A DNA stretch of 64,000 nt from Bog-756 sp963699105. Lineage in GTDB: Bacteria; Actinomycetota; Acidimicrobiia; Acidimicrobiales; RAAP-2. This document shows, one piece after another, positions 8,126 through 17,149 of this stretch. A program made the translations under genes and the position numbers. The notes beneath the pieces were generated by a model that did no database searches, had not been told where the DNA came from, and saw only the letters and a list, made by a program, of their open reading frames with translations. The DNA lies in NCBI GenBank assembly GCA_963699105.1, contig CAVOTI010000003.1:372001-436000 (forward strand), written 5' to 3'. Numbering within the stretch: the stretch's first letter is position 1; every line of letters starts with the position of its first letter.

Positions 8126-8170
8126 GTAAAGGTCGCTTGACATCCGGATCACAGGTCAAGTAACCTTTAC
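8126..8170 (+). promoter_or_regulatory. Operator and leaderless promoter of the HTH/membrane operon
   Basis: Two 16-base arms (8126-8141 GTAAAGGTCGCTTGAC; 8155-8170 GTCAAGTAACCTTTAC) are inverted repeats matching at 14 of 16 positions around a 13-base centre. The -35 TTGACA (8137-8142) overlaps the left arm and the -10 TAACCT (8161-8166), 18 bases downstream, lies inside the right arm. The GTG start at 8174 is 8 bases after the -10, so the mRNA probably begins at or next to the start codon. A repressor bound here would block both promoter elements. Confidence 0.7.
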
Positions 8171-8173
8171 CCA

Positions 8174-8380
8174 GTGGAGAACAGGGTCCGGGAGATGCGC
8201 TCGATGATGAACCTCTCCCAGGCCGAACTGGCGGCCGCCCTCGGCGTATCACGGCAAACCGTCATATCCATCGAAGGCGGCCGCTACTCGCCGTCGCTGC
8301 CCTTGGCATTTCAGATCGCCCACTTCTTCGACACCACGGTCGATGAGATGTTCGATGCGTCCCGGGAGGTACGAAGGTGA
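8174..8380 (+). CDS. XRE-family HTH regulator (YozG/YgzD-like)
   Basis: The 68-residue protein is essentially one HTH_3 domain: VREMRSMMNLSQAELAAALG, then VSRQTVISIEGGRYSPSLPL and FDTTVDEMFD. This is the short-regulator form that normally precedes a DUF2178-type membrane protein. Its GTG start overlaps the end of the operator/promoter, and its last codons overlap the next gene by four bases (GTGA), so the two are translationally coupled. It very probably represses its own operon through the inverted repeat at 8126-8170. Confidence 0.85.
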   Translation: MENRVREMRSMMNLSQAELAAALGVSRQTVISIEGGRYSPSLPLAFQIAHFFDTTVDEMFDASREVRR

Positions 8381-8763
8381 TATCCACGAAGCATCCGCGG
8401 CTGGTCGTGCCGGCCGTCATGGCCGCCCTCGGTACCGTCGTCGCCCTGGCCAGCTGGATCGGCACCGGCTGGGGGGCCGGCGCCGCCGTCGAACTGGTGA
8501 CCATCGTGGCCACGATCGGGTATCTGGTCCTCGGCGGTCGAGACACCGACGTCGGGGCGTTGCTCGGGTCTAGGCCCGACGAGCGGCAGGCCAGCGTCGG
8601 GCTGCGGGCCACCGCTCTGGCCGGGTTGGTCTTGGGTGTGGTGGCCCTGGCCGGGTTGGTCATCGCCGCTGCCGTGGGACGAACGGTCTGGCCCTTCGCC
8701 CTGTTCTGCCTGGTCGGCGGAGTCTCGTTCGCCGTGGGCGTGCTCATCTACCGGGATCGTTGA
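8377..8763 (+). CDS. DUF2178-like four-helix membrane protein
   Basis: The 128-residue integral membrane protein has two N-terminal hydrophobic helices (about 8-27 and 30-52) and two C-terminal ones (about 76-98 and 103-123). A cytoplasmic loop holds the family signature SRPDERQ (DERQ element, about residues 66-72). This is the usual partner of the preceding short XRE regulator. The function of the family is unknown. The GTG start overlaps the upstream stop by four bases. Confidence 0.8.
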   Translation: MISTKHPRLVVPAVMAALGTVVALASWIGTGWGAGAAVELVTIVATIGYLVLGGRDTDVGALLGSRPDERQASVGLRATALAGLVLGVVALAGLVIAAAVGRTVWPFALFCLVGGVSFAVGVLIYRDR

Positions 8764-8838
8764 CGGCCACCGTCCCGACCGAGGGACGAGGCGCCCCGCT
8801 CCCCGGACCGGTGACGGTGCACCCGGTGGCCACCGGCT

Positions 8839-9756
8839 TCATGCCGGACCGACGGTCACCACCAGTGTCTCGGATGCCTGGGGCGCGACGGTGCATGGAC
8901 TCGAGTCCGCCGGGGCGCAGGCCACGTCGAAGTAGGCGACGACGGTGGCCGTTCCGGTCCCGACGGCACTGAAGACCGCGGTGGCCGTCGACCCGGACCG
9001 GACATAGGACACGCCGGTCAGAACCGAGTTGTCCGAGATGGTCGGTGACGACGCCGACCATGAGCCGTATCCGCTCCACCAGCCCAGTGAGTCGAAGGTC
9101 ACGGTCAGCCTGGCACCGACCTCGACGCAGGTAGAGGCGGAGCCGGCCGACACGGTGTAACTCACGCTCCCCGACGCACAGTTCGTTCCGTCCGGTGGCG
9201 TGGTGGTAGCCGGCGACCGATCGGGGGTGGTCGGCAAAACGGACGTCGTAGCCGGAGCCCGTGCCGGGTTCGTGGTGTTCGACGTGGCGACCCGGCCCAC
9301 CGACACGGCCAGACCGACCACGCTGCCCGGGGCCATGGATGCTCCGGACGCAGGGTCGGTGGCGACGACGGCGCCTGCCGGAACCAGGGCACTCGATACT
9401 CCGGTGATCACCCCTGGGGAAAGGCCGACAGCCCGTAACAGGCGCTCGGCCTGGGCCTCGGTCATGCCCACCAGCCGGGGAACGAGCACCGGATGCCCGG
9501 GGTTGAGAGTCGTGGTGGTCGAGGAAGGTCTGACCGCACTCCGGTGGGAGGGCGACCCGGCGAAGACCAAGAACCCGGCGGCGATCAGCACGACGGCCAC
9601 CGCCACCAACACCATGGTCTTCAGATCCGGAATCATCATCGCCCGGCGTCGGCCCTGGGCCCGGATGTCCTCGGAAGTCAGTTCCCAAGGCGCATGCTCT
9701 GCCGACTCGTACATCTGGCGAACGAGCTCCTGGAGTTGTTCATGCTCAGTGGTCAT
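8839..9756 (-). CDS. Membrane-anchored PASTA protein, putative sigma-factor regulator
   Basis: The 305-residue protein has a cytoplasmic N-terminus of about 45 residues, one membrane helix (about 47-66) and an extracellular part. A Ser/Thr linker leads to a PASTA domain (about 90-154: VPRLVGMTEAQAERLLRAVG, then VVATDPASGASM), a second Thr/Pro linker and a C-terminal beta domain with three cysteines that could be Ig-like. Its start lies inside the end of the sigma-factor gene (11-base overlap), so it sits in the anti-sigma position. PASTA domains bind muropeptides and beta-lactams, so a cell-wall-sensing anti-sigma is a plausible inference. No zinc-binding HxxxCxxC motif is present in the N-terminus. 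Confidence 0.7.
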   Translation of the reverse strand: MTTEHEQLQELVRQMYESAEHAPWELTSEDIRAQGRRRAMMIPDLKTMVLVAVAVVLIAAGFLVFAGSPSHRSAVRPSSTTTTLNPGHPVLVPRLVGMTEAQAERLLRAVGLSPGVITGVSSALVPAGAVVATDPASGASMAPGSVVGLAVSVGRVATSNTTNPARAPATTSVLPTTPDRSPATTTPPDGTNCASGSVSYTVSAGSASTCVEVGARLTVTFDSLGWWSGYGSWSASSPTISDNSVLTGVSYVRSGSTATAVFSAVGTGTATVVAYFDVACAPADSSPCTVAPQASETLVVTVGPA

Positions 9757-10258
9757 GACTCTCCTTTGGCGAGTTGGACGCTGGGGCCAGTTTGAGAGCG
9801 GCGGCCGACCGGCCCCGGCTCAGCCACGACTTGACCGTTCCTTCGGGGACCTTCATCTCCGAAGCGACCTCCTGTATCGACATGCCGGCCCCGTCATGGA
9901 GTACCAGCGCCCTCATCTGGTTCTCGGGCAGTGATCGGAGAGCGGCCGCCAGCACGAGGTGCGACTCGTCCGGCGGAGGCACCGACCGGGGGGAACCGGC
10001 CGGCCGGCGCCTGACCTTGTTGCTCCTGGCCTTGCTCACGATCAGGTTGTAGAGGACCCGGCGGGTCCACGCCTGGGGATCGTCGTAGTCGCCGATCCGG
10101 GCCCAGCGGCTCCACGTCCGCAGTAGCGCCTCCTGGGTCAGGTCCTGGGCGGTCTGCATGTCCCCGGTGAGCAGGTATGCCATCGCCACCAGCGGCTGTC
10201 TCGACTGGCGGAAGTAGGCGTCGAAGGAGGCCGATCCGTCGTCAGTTGCTCGAGTCAA
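9746..10258 (-). CDS. SigE-family ECF RNA polymerase sigma factor
   Basis: The 170-residue protein contains region 2 (LVAMAYLLTGDMQTAQDLTQ, then WSRWARIGDYDDPQAWTRRV) and region 4 (LRSLPENQMRALVLHDGAGM, then EVASEMKVPEGTVKSWLSRG), the normal length and order for actinobacterial SigE-family sigma factors. TTG at 10258 is chosen because GGAGG lies five bases upstream. GTG codons 30-40 bases further up are possible. The downstream membrane PASTA gene overlaps its last 11 bases, so the pair is co-expressed. It redirects RNA polymerase to a regulon that cannot be read here. Confidence 0.85.
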   Translation of the reverse strand: MTRATDDGSASFDAYFRQSRQPLVAMAYLLTGDMQTAQDLTQEALLRTWSRWARIGDYDDPQAWTRRVLYNLIVSKARSNKVRRRPAGSPRSVPPPDESHLVLAAALRSLPENQMRALVLHDGAGMSIQEVASEMKVPEGTVKSWLSRGRSAAALKLAPASNSPKESHDH

Positions 10259-10383
10259 GTAAGCCTCCGGTCGGTCCCCTGGCACTGTGACCACACCTGC
10301 TACACGCTCGACCGCGGCAATCGGTTGCACCGGAGCGGGCAGAACCGCCGTTCGGACCGGTTGGCCGGGTCCCGCGGGCCGGC

Positions 10384-11190
10384 TCAGCTCGGTGGACCGG
10401 TCCTCCGCCGGCACGAGACGCACACCACCGCGGCCAGTGGGGTCCAGAACGCCTCGTCGGCCAAGCACGACATCGCCTCGTCGAATGTCTCCTTGCTCAC
10501 CGACGCCCGACCACCGGAGTCGGCCAGCTCCGGATCGGTGAGCCGGGCCTCGACCGACCGGAAGGTGTGGGACCAGAAGGCCGCCTCCGGGGAGCCTCCC
10601 TGCAGCATCGATGTGTCGATGCTGACTCTGATGTCGTCGACCGGAAGCCGGGAGATCGTGCTGGGGATGGTGCGGGCCCATGTCCACTGGGACACCAGTG
10701 CACCCGTCACCGCGGCCAGAGCCGGGGACGTCATGCCTCCCAGTGGGAAGTAGTCGGCCTCCTCCACCAGGAGGACACCTCCCGGCCGGAGGGCATCGAT
10801 CAGTCGGGCGATGACGGCGTCAGCCCCGTCGACGTGCATCAACACGTTACGGGTGTGGATCAGATCGATCGACGATGCCGGGAGGTCGAGGTCCTCGATC
10901 GACTTCTCTACGATCTCGATGTTCGACCGCTCACCCAGGTGCTCGAGGAGAGTTGTGTCCTTGTCGACGGCCAACACCGAGCCGCCGTCACCGACCCGAT
11001 CGGCCAGCCACGACGCCATCGAGCCGTGGCCGGCACCCAACTCCGCGCATCGCCAGTTCCTGGCCACGGGTAGTTGTTCGAGCAGTCGGATCGACCGCGG
11101 GTCGGCAATCGATTCGAGCAGCCGGAGTCGATCACCTTCGTCGGAGAAAGAGTTGTCGAACCAGTAGCGACCCTCCACCGCCTCAGTCAT
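10384..11190 (-). CDS. Class I SAM-dependent methyltransferase
   Basis: The 268-residue product contains the SAM-binding motif I CAELGAGHGSMASWLADRVG (about residues 42-61), the acidic loop LAVDKD at strand 2, motif II-like SIDLIHTRNVLMHV and post-II LIDALRPGGVLLVEEADYF. The C-terminal third probably recognises the substrate. ATG 11190 follows GGGAGCGG and overlaps the end of the dioxygenase-like gene by eight bases, so the two form one transcript. Joint action on a small molecule or natural product is a guess. Confidence 0.85.
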   Translation of the reverse strand: MTEAVEGRYWFDNSFSDEGDRLRLLESIADPRSIRLLEQLPVARNWRCAELGAGHGSMASWLADRVGDGGSVLAVDKDTTLLEHLGERSNIEIVEKSIEDLDLPASSIDLIHTRNVLMHVDGADAVIARLIDALRPGGVLLVEEADYFPLGGMTSPALAAVTGALVSQWTWARTIPSTISRLPVDDIRVSIDTSMLQGGSPEAAFWSHTFRSVEARLTDPELADSGGRASVSKETFDEAMSCLADEAFWTPLAAVVCVSCRRRTGPPS

Positions 11191-11992
11191 CCGCTCCCAC
11201 CGTTGGAGAGGCGGCTGGACCATCGGACGACAATCCGAAGAGCTGCAATTGCTGGGGACCGGCCCGATCCAGAAACGCTTTCCATGAGGGATCACAGGAC
11301 CACTCCCCCACGTGGTGACGGCCGACCGGCCCGTCCCCGGCCGGCCGAAAGCTGCAATGGAGCGTGTAGCGGGCGCCACCGGAGGCGGTCAGGTCGGTGG
11401 CCCGATGCACCGTTTCGCCCCGGTAGGCCAACACCGTTCCCACCCTCCCGACCGCCGGCACTTCGTCTTCGTACAGTCGTGGGTATTCGTCCCGTGACAG
11501 GCAACGATGGGTCAGGGGGACGTCGGAGGTCAGGGTGGTGGGGACCAGGTGGGTGGGACCGAACCCCTGGCCCACATCACTGAGATAGACGAGCATCTCG
11601 ACATTGTGCAGCCCGGCGTGGCTGAGAAAGTCACGGTGGTGCTCCTGGTCGTAATCGAATGCACCGGCGAATTTGGTCCACGCCTCGGCTGAGCAGATCC
11701 GGATCTCGTCGGTCCGGAGGAGCGTCCGTGCCAGTTCGACCAGCCTGGGATGGACGGTCAACAGGCTCAGTTCGACCCCAGGGAACGGGAAGGCGACCAA
11801 CCCTCCGTACTCGTCGCCGCGATAGCGGTCATCTCCCGCCTGGTCATGTCGGCGATGGAACTCCTCGGGGCCCGGAAACAGGAGTCCGAGTTCCGAGAGC
11901 CCGGGTGACAGCTCCTGAGGGGACAGCATCCCGGGAAGCACCACGAATCCGTACCTGTCCCATCGGACGACGGTCCCCTCCGTGGCGGTCAC
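11183..11992 (-). CDS. Phytanoyl-CoA dioxygenase-like Fe(II)/2-oxoglutarate oxygenase
   Basis: The 269-residue protein follows the PhyH pattern: YGFVVLPGMLSPQEL near the N-terminus, a probable HxD metal pair at HHRDF (about residues 125-129), a distal His in ETVHRATDL and an Arg for 2-oxoglutarate in the following strand (ARYTLHCSFRP). The double-stranded beta-helix core is intact. GTG 11992 is the first start that leaves the conserved N-terminus complete. It overlaps the methyltransferase gene and lies 61 bp after the secreted-protein gene on the same strand. The substrate is unknown. Confidence 0.75.
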   Translation of the reverse strand: MTATEGTVVRWDRYGFVVLPGMLSPQELSPGLSELGLLFPGPEEFHRRHDQAGDDRYRGDEYGGLVAFPFPGVELSLLTVHPRLVELARTLLRTDEIRICSAEAWTKFAGAFDYDQEHHRDFLSHAGLHNVEMLVYLSDVGQGFGPTHLVPTTLTSDVPLTHRCLSRDEYPRLYEDEVPAVGRVGTVLAYRGETVHRATDLTASGGARYTLHCSFRPAGDGPVGRHHVGEWSCDPSWKAFLDRAGPQQLQLFGLSSDGPAASPTVGADD

Positions 11993-12053
11993 CGCCCCAT
12001 GGTGGCATTTGCCGGCGCCGGTCAGCCAGGAGACGACCCAGGTGCGTATGGCG

Positions 12054-13037
12054 TCACGGGTCGATGCCCGAGAGCCAACCGATCGAAGATTGACCGGTGA
12101 TGGGCGCCAGCGCGCCCACCAGCGAGCCCACGTTGGCCTGGGAGGCCGCATTCACCGGCGACGCCACCAGCACGCCGAATATCTTCAACGTCTTCCCCAC
12201 CGTCTTGGCGTAGGACACCAGGGAGGACCACCGTTGCACATCGGCGACCGAATCGATCTCGGGAACGGCGACGTTCGGGGCGAATCCGTCGGCCACCTGC
12301 AGAAGTTGGGCACTCGTCCAGAACCCGGGGTCGGCCGAGCCATAGTCGATCATGGCCGGCTGATAGCCACCGACAGCATGTGAATAACCCAGCATGAGGT
12401 CATAGGTATTTTGGTATGTGGGATCGAAAGCGGGCTCGGCGTCATCGCCGGCCACGACGGTGACGACATCGGTGAATCCCGCCCGGCTCTTGACGGCATT
12501 CGTCTGGGCTTGGACCCCCAGCACGGCTGCGGCCTGTAGGGCTCCCCACGCCGCGAAGTTCGGCGGCTCGAGCTGGCAACCACAAATGACATCTCCGCAC
12601 GGTTGTCCCGTCCCGCAACTGTCATTGGTGCCGATGGCCACATCTAGACGGAGCCGGGGCGGGGCCACGGCGAAGTATCCCTCGATATAGCTTTCAGTGG
12701 CCGCCTCGATGGAACCGAACGAGTCGAAATTTCCACCAAAGTCCACCGTGCCGGACTCCGGGCCGTCGACCGCCGGGCGGCCGAAGTCCAGGATGACCAG
12801 ACCCTGGGAACCCGACGCCCCGGCCATTTGGCCTTGGGCCTGCAACGAGCTGGGGCTGGCATCGACCTCGTACTGCGAAGTCGTGCCCCCGGGGGTGGCG
12901 GCGCCGCTGGCCGAACCGTTCAAGAGGACGGCCACCATTCCCACCAATACCGACAACGGGACCATGGCCAGACGCCGGCGTCCTTTCCGACAACGAATCG
13001 TCGATGATTCCGGCGTCTCAGATTTCATGCGAGCCAT
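12054..13037 (-). CDS. Secreted protein of unknown function
   Basis: A product of about 327 residues has a long basic N-region (RCRKGRRRLAM) and a hydrophobic signal segment ending in SASGAA, so it is exported. The mature part begins with a Ser/Gly/Gln-rich stretch, then a globular domain of about 270 residues: VILDFGRPAVDG, AIGTNDSCGTGQPCGDVICG (four cysteines close together), YDLMLGYSHAVGGYQP and an Ala-rich C-terminus. It resembles uncharacterised extracellular proteins of actinobacteria, and no catalytic motif is evident. ATG 13037 is preferred over an upstream TTG (13106); ATG 13028 is also possible. Confidence 0.65.
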   Translation of the reverse strand: MARMKSETPESSTIRCRKGRRRLAMVPLSVLVGMVAVLLNGSASGAATPGGTTSQYEVDASPSSLQAQGQMAGASGSQGLVILDFGRPAVDGPESGTVDFGGNFDSFGSIEAATESYIEGYFAVAPPRLRLDVAIGTNDSCGTGQPCGDVICGCQLEPPNFAAWGALQAAAVLGVQAQTNAVKSRAGFTDVVTVVAGDDAEPAFDPTYQNTYDLMLGYSHAVGGYQPAMIDYGSADPGFWTSAQLLQVADGFAPNVAVPEIDSVADVQRWSSLVSYAKTVGKTLKIFGVLVASPVNAASQANVGSLVGALAPITGQSSIGWLSGIDP

Positions 13038-13429
13038 TTCTGCCGTTAATCGGAGGCGACACGGCCGGTACCTGGCGACCGTATACTTTGGCACCCAAAC
13101 TGTCAATGGTTCCCAGGACTTTGCCGGGGAGTGCGTACCCTATTGTTTGGCCCTTCAAACCTGAAAATCCTATGGGCGGTTGTCCACCAAACATTCTTGG
13201 TCGGATTGTGAGAATCACCCGGGAGGATTTACCGATTACTCGTCGCCTATTGACGGTCACGGGACCCCTGGCCGTGGGCCGGGGACGCCGGCAGATGGTT
13301 CACTGGCTCCGGCTTCCGTCGGTGCCGGGGTCGCCCCCTCTCATCCTGACATCTGACGGCACGTCAACTAGCTTCGGTTGCCGCCGATGACCTGACGGGC
13401 GGCGCTGACACAGGGGAGGGGGTGGGACG
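13038..13429. other. No supported gene; less GC-rich intergenic stretch
   Basis: The stretch separates a minus-strand secreted-protein gene from a plus-strand broken gene and so carries both promoters. It is visibly less GC-rich than its neighbours (for example 13080-13250). GGGAGGGGG directly before 13430 is the ribosome site of the downstream gene. No RNA or repeat is recognised. Confidence 0.4.
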
Positions 13430-14459
13430 GTGCCCGAACAACACCGCGATGACGAGTTCCATCCGCCGACCAGCGACGACCCGTACTGGACCGAGACCTG
13501 CTGGTTCACCTTCACCGTGCCCGAGCGCCGGCTGTCGGGCCAGCTCTACCCGTTCTTCCAACCCAATCAAGGCGTCCTCTCCGCCGGGGCCTACTTCTGG
13601 GACCACACCGGGTCCACCCCGGCCGACATCCTGCATGCCCGGCACTTCTGGCATCTGCCCATTCCCGACCAGCCGTTATCGGACATCCGGCTGCCCAACG
13701 GCATCGCCTACCGGTGCGTCGAGCCTCTCCGACGCTACGAGCTCTCCTACGACGATCCGGACGCCATCGACGGGGAGGACGCCGCCGGCGGTGGCGTGCA
13801 CGTGGAGCTCGGCGTTCACCGCCATTGCGCCCCCCAACTATCTCGGCGAGTCCCACCTGGACCAGCCCGGCCGGTACGTGGGCACGATCGTCCTCGACGG
13901 GGAGGAGATCCCGGTCGACGCCTTCGGGTTCCGGGACCGCTCGTGGGGGCCGCGATCCCAGTTCGGGCGGGGCATCCACGGGACCCAGGCCATGTCCGGG
14001 GGCTACAGCTACGCCACCGCCTCCGACCGGGAGGCCTTCCATGCCATCACCATGGACTTCGGCTACCGGGGCGACTGGCCATCCACGGCTACCTGCTCCG
14101 GGACGGGAGCGGTCGAAGGTGGCGTCCGGGAGCCCGGCGGGTGCTCGAGCGAGATCCCCGCACCGCCTACCCCACTGCCGGGTGGCCGCTCGACCTGGTG
14201 GACGAGTCGGCTCGGGAGCTCCACGCCGAGGGCGAGTGCCGCAACGGGCTGGGGCTGTTCCTGAACCCCAACCTCTACACCGTCAACTGCCTGACCGAGT
14301 GGACGTTCGACGGGATCACCGCCTTCGGTGAGGACCACGACAACTGGAGCGCCACCGGCATCAAGCGAGTTTCTGCGGTCCCGGAGCGTTGCCGGACCAT
14401 CCGAAATCACAGTGCCGACCGAACCGAAGAGTCGGCGGAGAGGGGTGCCCGCCACATGA
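13430..14459 (+). pseudogene. DUF7064/7065-like protein gene, multiply frameshifted
   Basis: Pieces in different frames join into one conserved protein: DDEFHPPTSDDPYWTETCWF and RRLSGQLYPFF in the first frame; FTAIAPPNYLGESHLDQPGR, FGFRDRSWGPRSQFG and GGYSYATASDREAFH in a second; IHGYLLRDG, LNPNLYTVNCLTEW and TAFGEDHDNWS in a third. This matches the family of about 330 residues often found beside APH-like kinases in lipid/steroid gene regions. An extra base lies near 13813, another shift near 14085, and a compensating loss/gain pair near 14105-14135. Between breaks the conserved motifs are perfect, so errors or very recent mutation are both possible. Confidence 0.65.
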
Positions 14460-15583
14460 TCATGGCCGACGGAACCGAGCGGAGACCGCCGCCCAGACAT
14501 CGACCCGCGACTACGACCTGCTGCGGGCCCAGCTCGAGGCCTGGCTGGACCAGCGGGTGCCCGGCGCCACCGTCTCCGACCTCATCGTGCCCGCAATCGA
14601 ACGGCATGTCGTCGGAGACCGTGCTCTTCGACCTGACCGTGCCGGGGGAGCCCGAGCCGCGCGCGTCTGGTGGCCCGCATCGCTCCCGACCCCGACGGCC
14701 GACCCGGTCTTCGCGGTCTACGACATGGAGCGCCAGTTCGAAGACCATGCAGATGGTGGCCGAGCACACCAAGGTCCCGGTGCCCAAGGTCCTCTGGCTG
14801 GAGACGGGGACCGACGCCATCGGGGTGCCGTTCTTCGTCATGGAGCGGGTCGACGGCGTCGTCCCCCCCGATGTACTGCCCTACACCTTCGGCGACAACT
14901 GGTTCTTCGACGCCGACGTGGAGGACCAACAACGGCTCGAACGCCAGGCGGTCGAAACGGTGGCCGCCCTGCACGAGCTCACCGGCCGACGGACCGGCCC
15001 GGTTCCTGGCCGCGCCCGGCCGACGGCCAGAGCCACCTGCGCCACCATGTCGACGAGCAGCGGGCCTACTACGACTGGGTCAGCGCAGACGGGGTCCGTT
15101 CGCCGCTCATCGAGCGTGGATTCGAATGGCTCGAGGAGCACTGGCCCGAGCAGGCCGACGACGCCGTGTTCAGCTGGGGAGACGCCCGCATCGGCAACAT
15201 GATGTTCGAGGACTTCACTCCGGTGGCCGTACTCGACTGGGAGATGGCCTCCATCGGGCCCCGGGAGATCGACATCGGATGGATGATCTACATCCACCGC
15301 TTCTTTCAGGACATGGTGGAGGACCTCGGGATGCCGGGCATGCCGCACATCCTGCGCCGCGACACCGTGGCCGACCTCTACCGAGGCGGCCTCGGGCTAC
15401 CGACCCCGGGATCTCGACTTCTACACGGCCTATGCCGCCCTCCGCCACGGCATCGTGATGTTCAGGATCACCAGGCGATCCATCCGTTTCGGTGAGGCGG
15501 TGATGCCCGAGGATCCCGACGACGCCATCCTGCACCACGCCCATCTGCGCCGGATGCTCGAGGGGGTCTACTGGGAGCAGTAG
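14456..15583 (+). pseudogene. Aminoglycoside-phosphotransferase-like kinase gene, multiply frameshifted
   Basis: Starting at ATG 14456 or 14462, the conserved pieces are DYDLLRAQLEAWLDQRVPGA, SNGMSSETVLFDLTV, VPFFVMERVDGVVPPDVLPY, YYDWVSADGVRSPLIERGFE, the catalytic-loop SWGDARIGNMMF, the metal-binding VLDWEMASIGPREID and the C-terminal YAALRHGIVMFRITRRSIRF. They come from different frames in the right order and end in the TAG at 15581-15583. This is the APH-fold family typified by acyl-CoA-dehydrogenase-linked kinases. Several single-base indels break it, as in the gene upstream, with which it probably forms an operon. Confidence 0.65.
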
Positions 15584-15650
15584 CGGCCGCCGACAAGCCC
15601 GGCCGGCCCGGCCGGAGTCGGATCCCAGGTCGCCGGTCGGTGGAGGCTCG

Positions 15651-15672
15651 TTAGTTATATAGTATTCACTAT
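15651..15672 (+). promoter_or_regulatory. Putative MarR operator overlapping the MFS gene start
   Basis: An A/T-rich patch stands out in GC-rich surroundings just before the ATG at 15674. ATAGT (15659-15663) and ACTAT (15668-15672) are perfect inverted half sites around ATTC, and TATAGT (15658-15663) could be the -10. The MarR gene downstream of the exporter is the obvious candidate ligand-responsive repressor. Confidence 0.5.
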
Positions 15673-15673
15673 T

Positions 15674-17149
15674 ATGGATTCGCAACAATCGGTGCTGACG
15701 GCCCCACCGCCGGCCGAGTTGAGCCGGCGCCGCCGGATCGGGGTGTTGCTCATCTGTTCGATGAGCCTCCTCATCGTCGGGCTGGACGTCACCATCGTCA
15801 ATGTGGCCCTTCCCTCGATAGGCCGCGACTTCGGCGCCTCGGTTTCGGGCCTCCAGTGGACGGTGGACGCGTACACGCTGGTGCTGGCCAGCCTGTTGAT
15901 GCTGTCGGGGTCGACGGCCGACCGTCTCGGGCGCAAGCGCACCTTCGTGGTGGGACTGGTGGTCTTCTCCCTCGGCTCACTGCTGTGCAGCCTGGCGCCC
16001 GACCTGACCGCCCTGGTGGTCTTCCGCATGATCCAGGCCGTCGGCGGATCGATGCTCAACCCGGTGGCGATGTCCATCATCACCAACACCTTCACCAATC
16101 CGAGGGAGCGGGCCCAGGCGGTGGGCGTGTGGGCGGCGGTCGTCGGGGTGAGCATGGCCCTCGGCCCGGTGGTCGGCGGGCTCCTGGTCGGTTCGGTCGG
16201 CTGGAGGTCGATCTTCTGGATCAACCTGCCCGTCGGTCTGGCCGCCGTCGTGCTCACGCTCCGATTCATTCCCGAGTCACGGGCACCGAAGGCCCGGCGG
16301 GTCGACGGGGTCGGGCAGCTGTTGGTGGTGCTGCTCCTGTCCTCGCTGACCTACGGGATCATCGAGGCGCCGAACCGCGGGTGGGGATCTCCCGTCATCG
16401 AGGCGGCCTTCGCCCTGGCCGTGGTGGCCGCCATCGGGCTGATCCTGTGGGAGGGCCGTCGCCACGAGCCCCTCATCGATCTCCGGTTCTTCCGGTCGGT
16501 CCCGTTCTCCGGGGCAGCCGTCATCGCCGTCGCCGCCTTTGCCACCCTGGGTGGCTTCCTCTTCCTCAACACGCTCTATCTCCAGGACGTGCGCGGGCTC
16601 TCGCCCCTTCGGGCCGGCCTGTGCACCCTGCCCATGGCGGTGATGACCATGGTGCTCCCGCCGATCTCCGGACGCATCGTAGGCACCCGCGGGGCTCGCA
16701 TCCCCTTGGTGATCGCCGGCATCGCTCTGGCCGTGAGCTGCGTCATGCTCAGTATCAGCGCAGCCACCACCCCGTTCTCCTGGCTGTTCGCCGCCTACGT
16801 GGTATTCGGGATCGGCTTCGGGTTCGTCAACGCCCCCATCACCAACGCCGCCGTGTCGGGGATGCCCCGGGCCCAGGCCGGTGTGGCCTCGGCCATTGCC
16901 TCGACGTCCCGTCAGGTGGGGGCCACCCTGGGCGTGGCGGTGGTGGGTGCACTGATCACCTCGTCGCTCGGTGGCTCCACCGGCGTGGTCGTCGCCTCGG
17001 CCACCCACGCCGGGTGGTGGGTTCTGGCCGGTTGCGGCCTCGTGGTGTTGGTGCTGGGTCTGGTGGTGACCACCGGCTGGGCCAAGCAGACGGCGGAACG
17101 CACCGCCCACCAGTTGAATCCCGAATTCCTCGAAAGGCCCGGCCAATGA
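15674..17149 (+). CDS. MFS drug exporter, DHA2 (EmrB/QacA) family
   Basis: The 491-residue protein has the 14-helix layout of DHA2 drug:proton antiporters. It carries motif D1 LDVTIVNVALPSI (about 37-49), motif A GSTADRLGRKRT (79-90) between helices 2 and 3 and the antiporter helix-5 motif (VVGVSMALGPVVGGLLVG). The ATG lies directly after the A/T-rich operator patch. The MarR gene starts inside its stop codon (ATGA), so transporter and regulator are co-transcribed, a common arrangement for inducible efflux. Substrate unknown. Confidence 0.9.
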   Translation: MDSQQSVLTAPPPAELSRRRRIGVLLICSMSLLIVGLDVTIVNVALPSIGRDFGASVSGLQWTVDAYTLVLASLLMLSGSTADRLGRKRTFVVGLVVFSLGSLLCSLAPDLTALVVFRMIQAVGGSMLNPVAMSIITNTFTNPRERAQAVGVWAAVVGVSMALGPVVGGLLVGSVGWRSIFWINLPVGLAAVVLTLRFIPESRAPKARRVDGVGQLLVVLLLSSLTYGIIEAPNRGWGSPVIEAAFALAVVAAIGLILWEGRRHEPLIDLRFFRSVPFSGAAVIAVAAFATLGGFLFLNTLYLQDVRGLSPLRAGLCTLPMAVMTMVLPPISGRIVGTRGARIPLVIAGIALAVSCVMLSISAATTPFSWLFAAYVVFGIGFGFVNAPITNAAVSGMPRAQAGVASAIASTSRQVGATLGVAVVGALITSSLGGSTGVVVASATHAGWWVLAGCGLVVLVLGLVVTTGWAKQTAERTAHQLNPEFLERPGQ

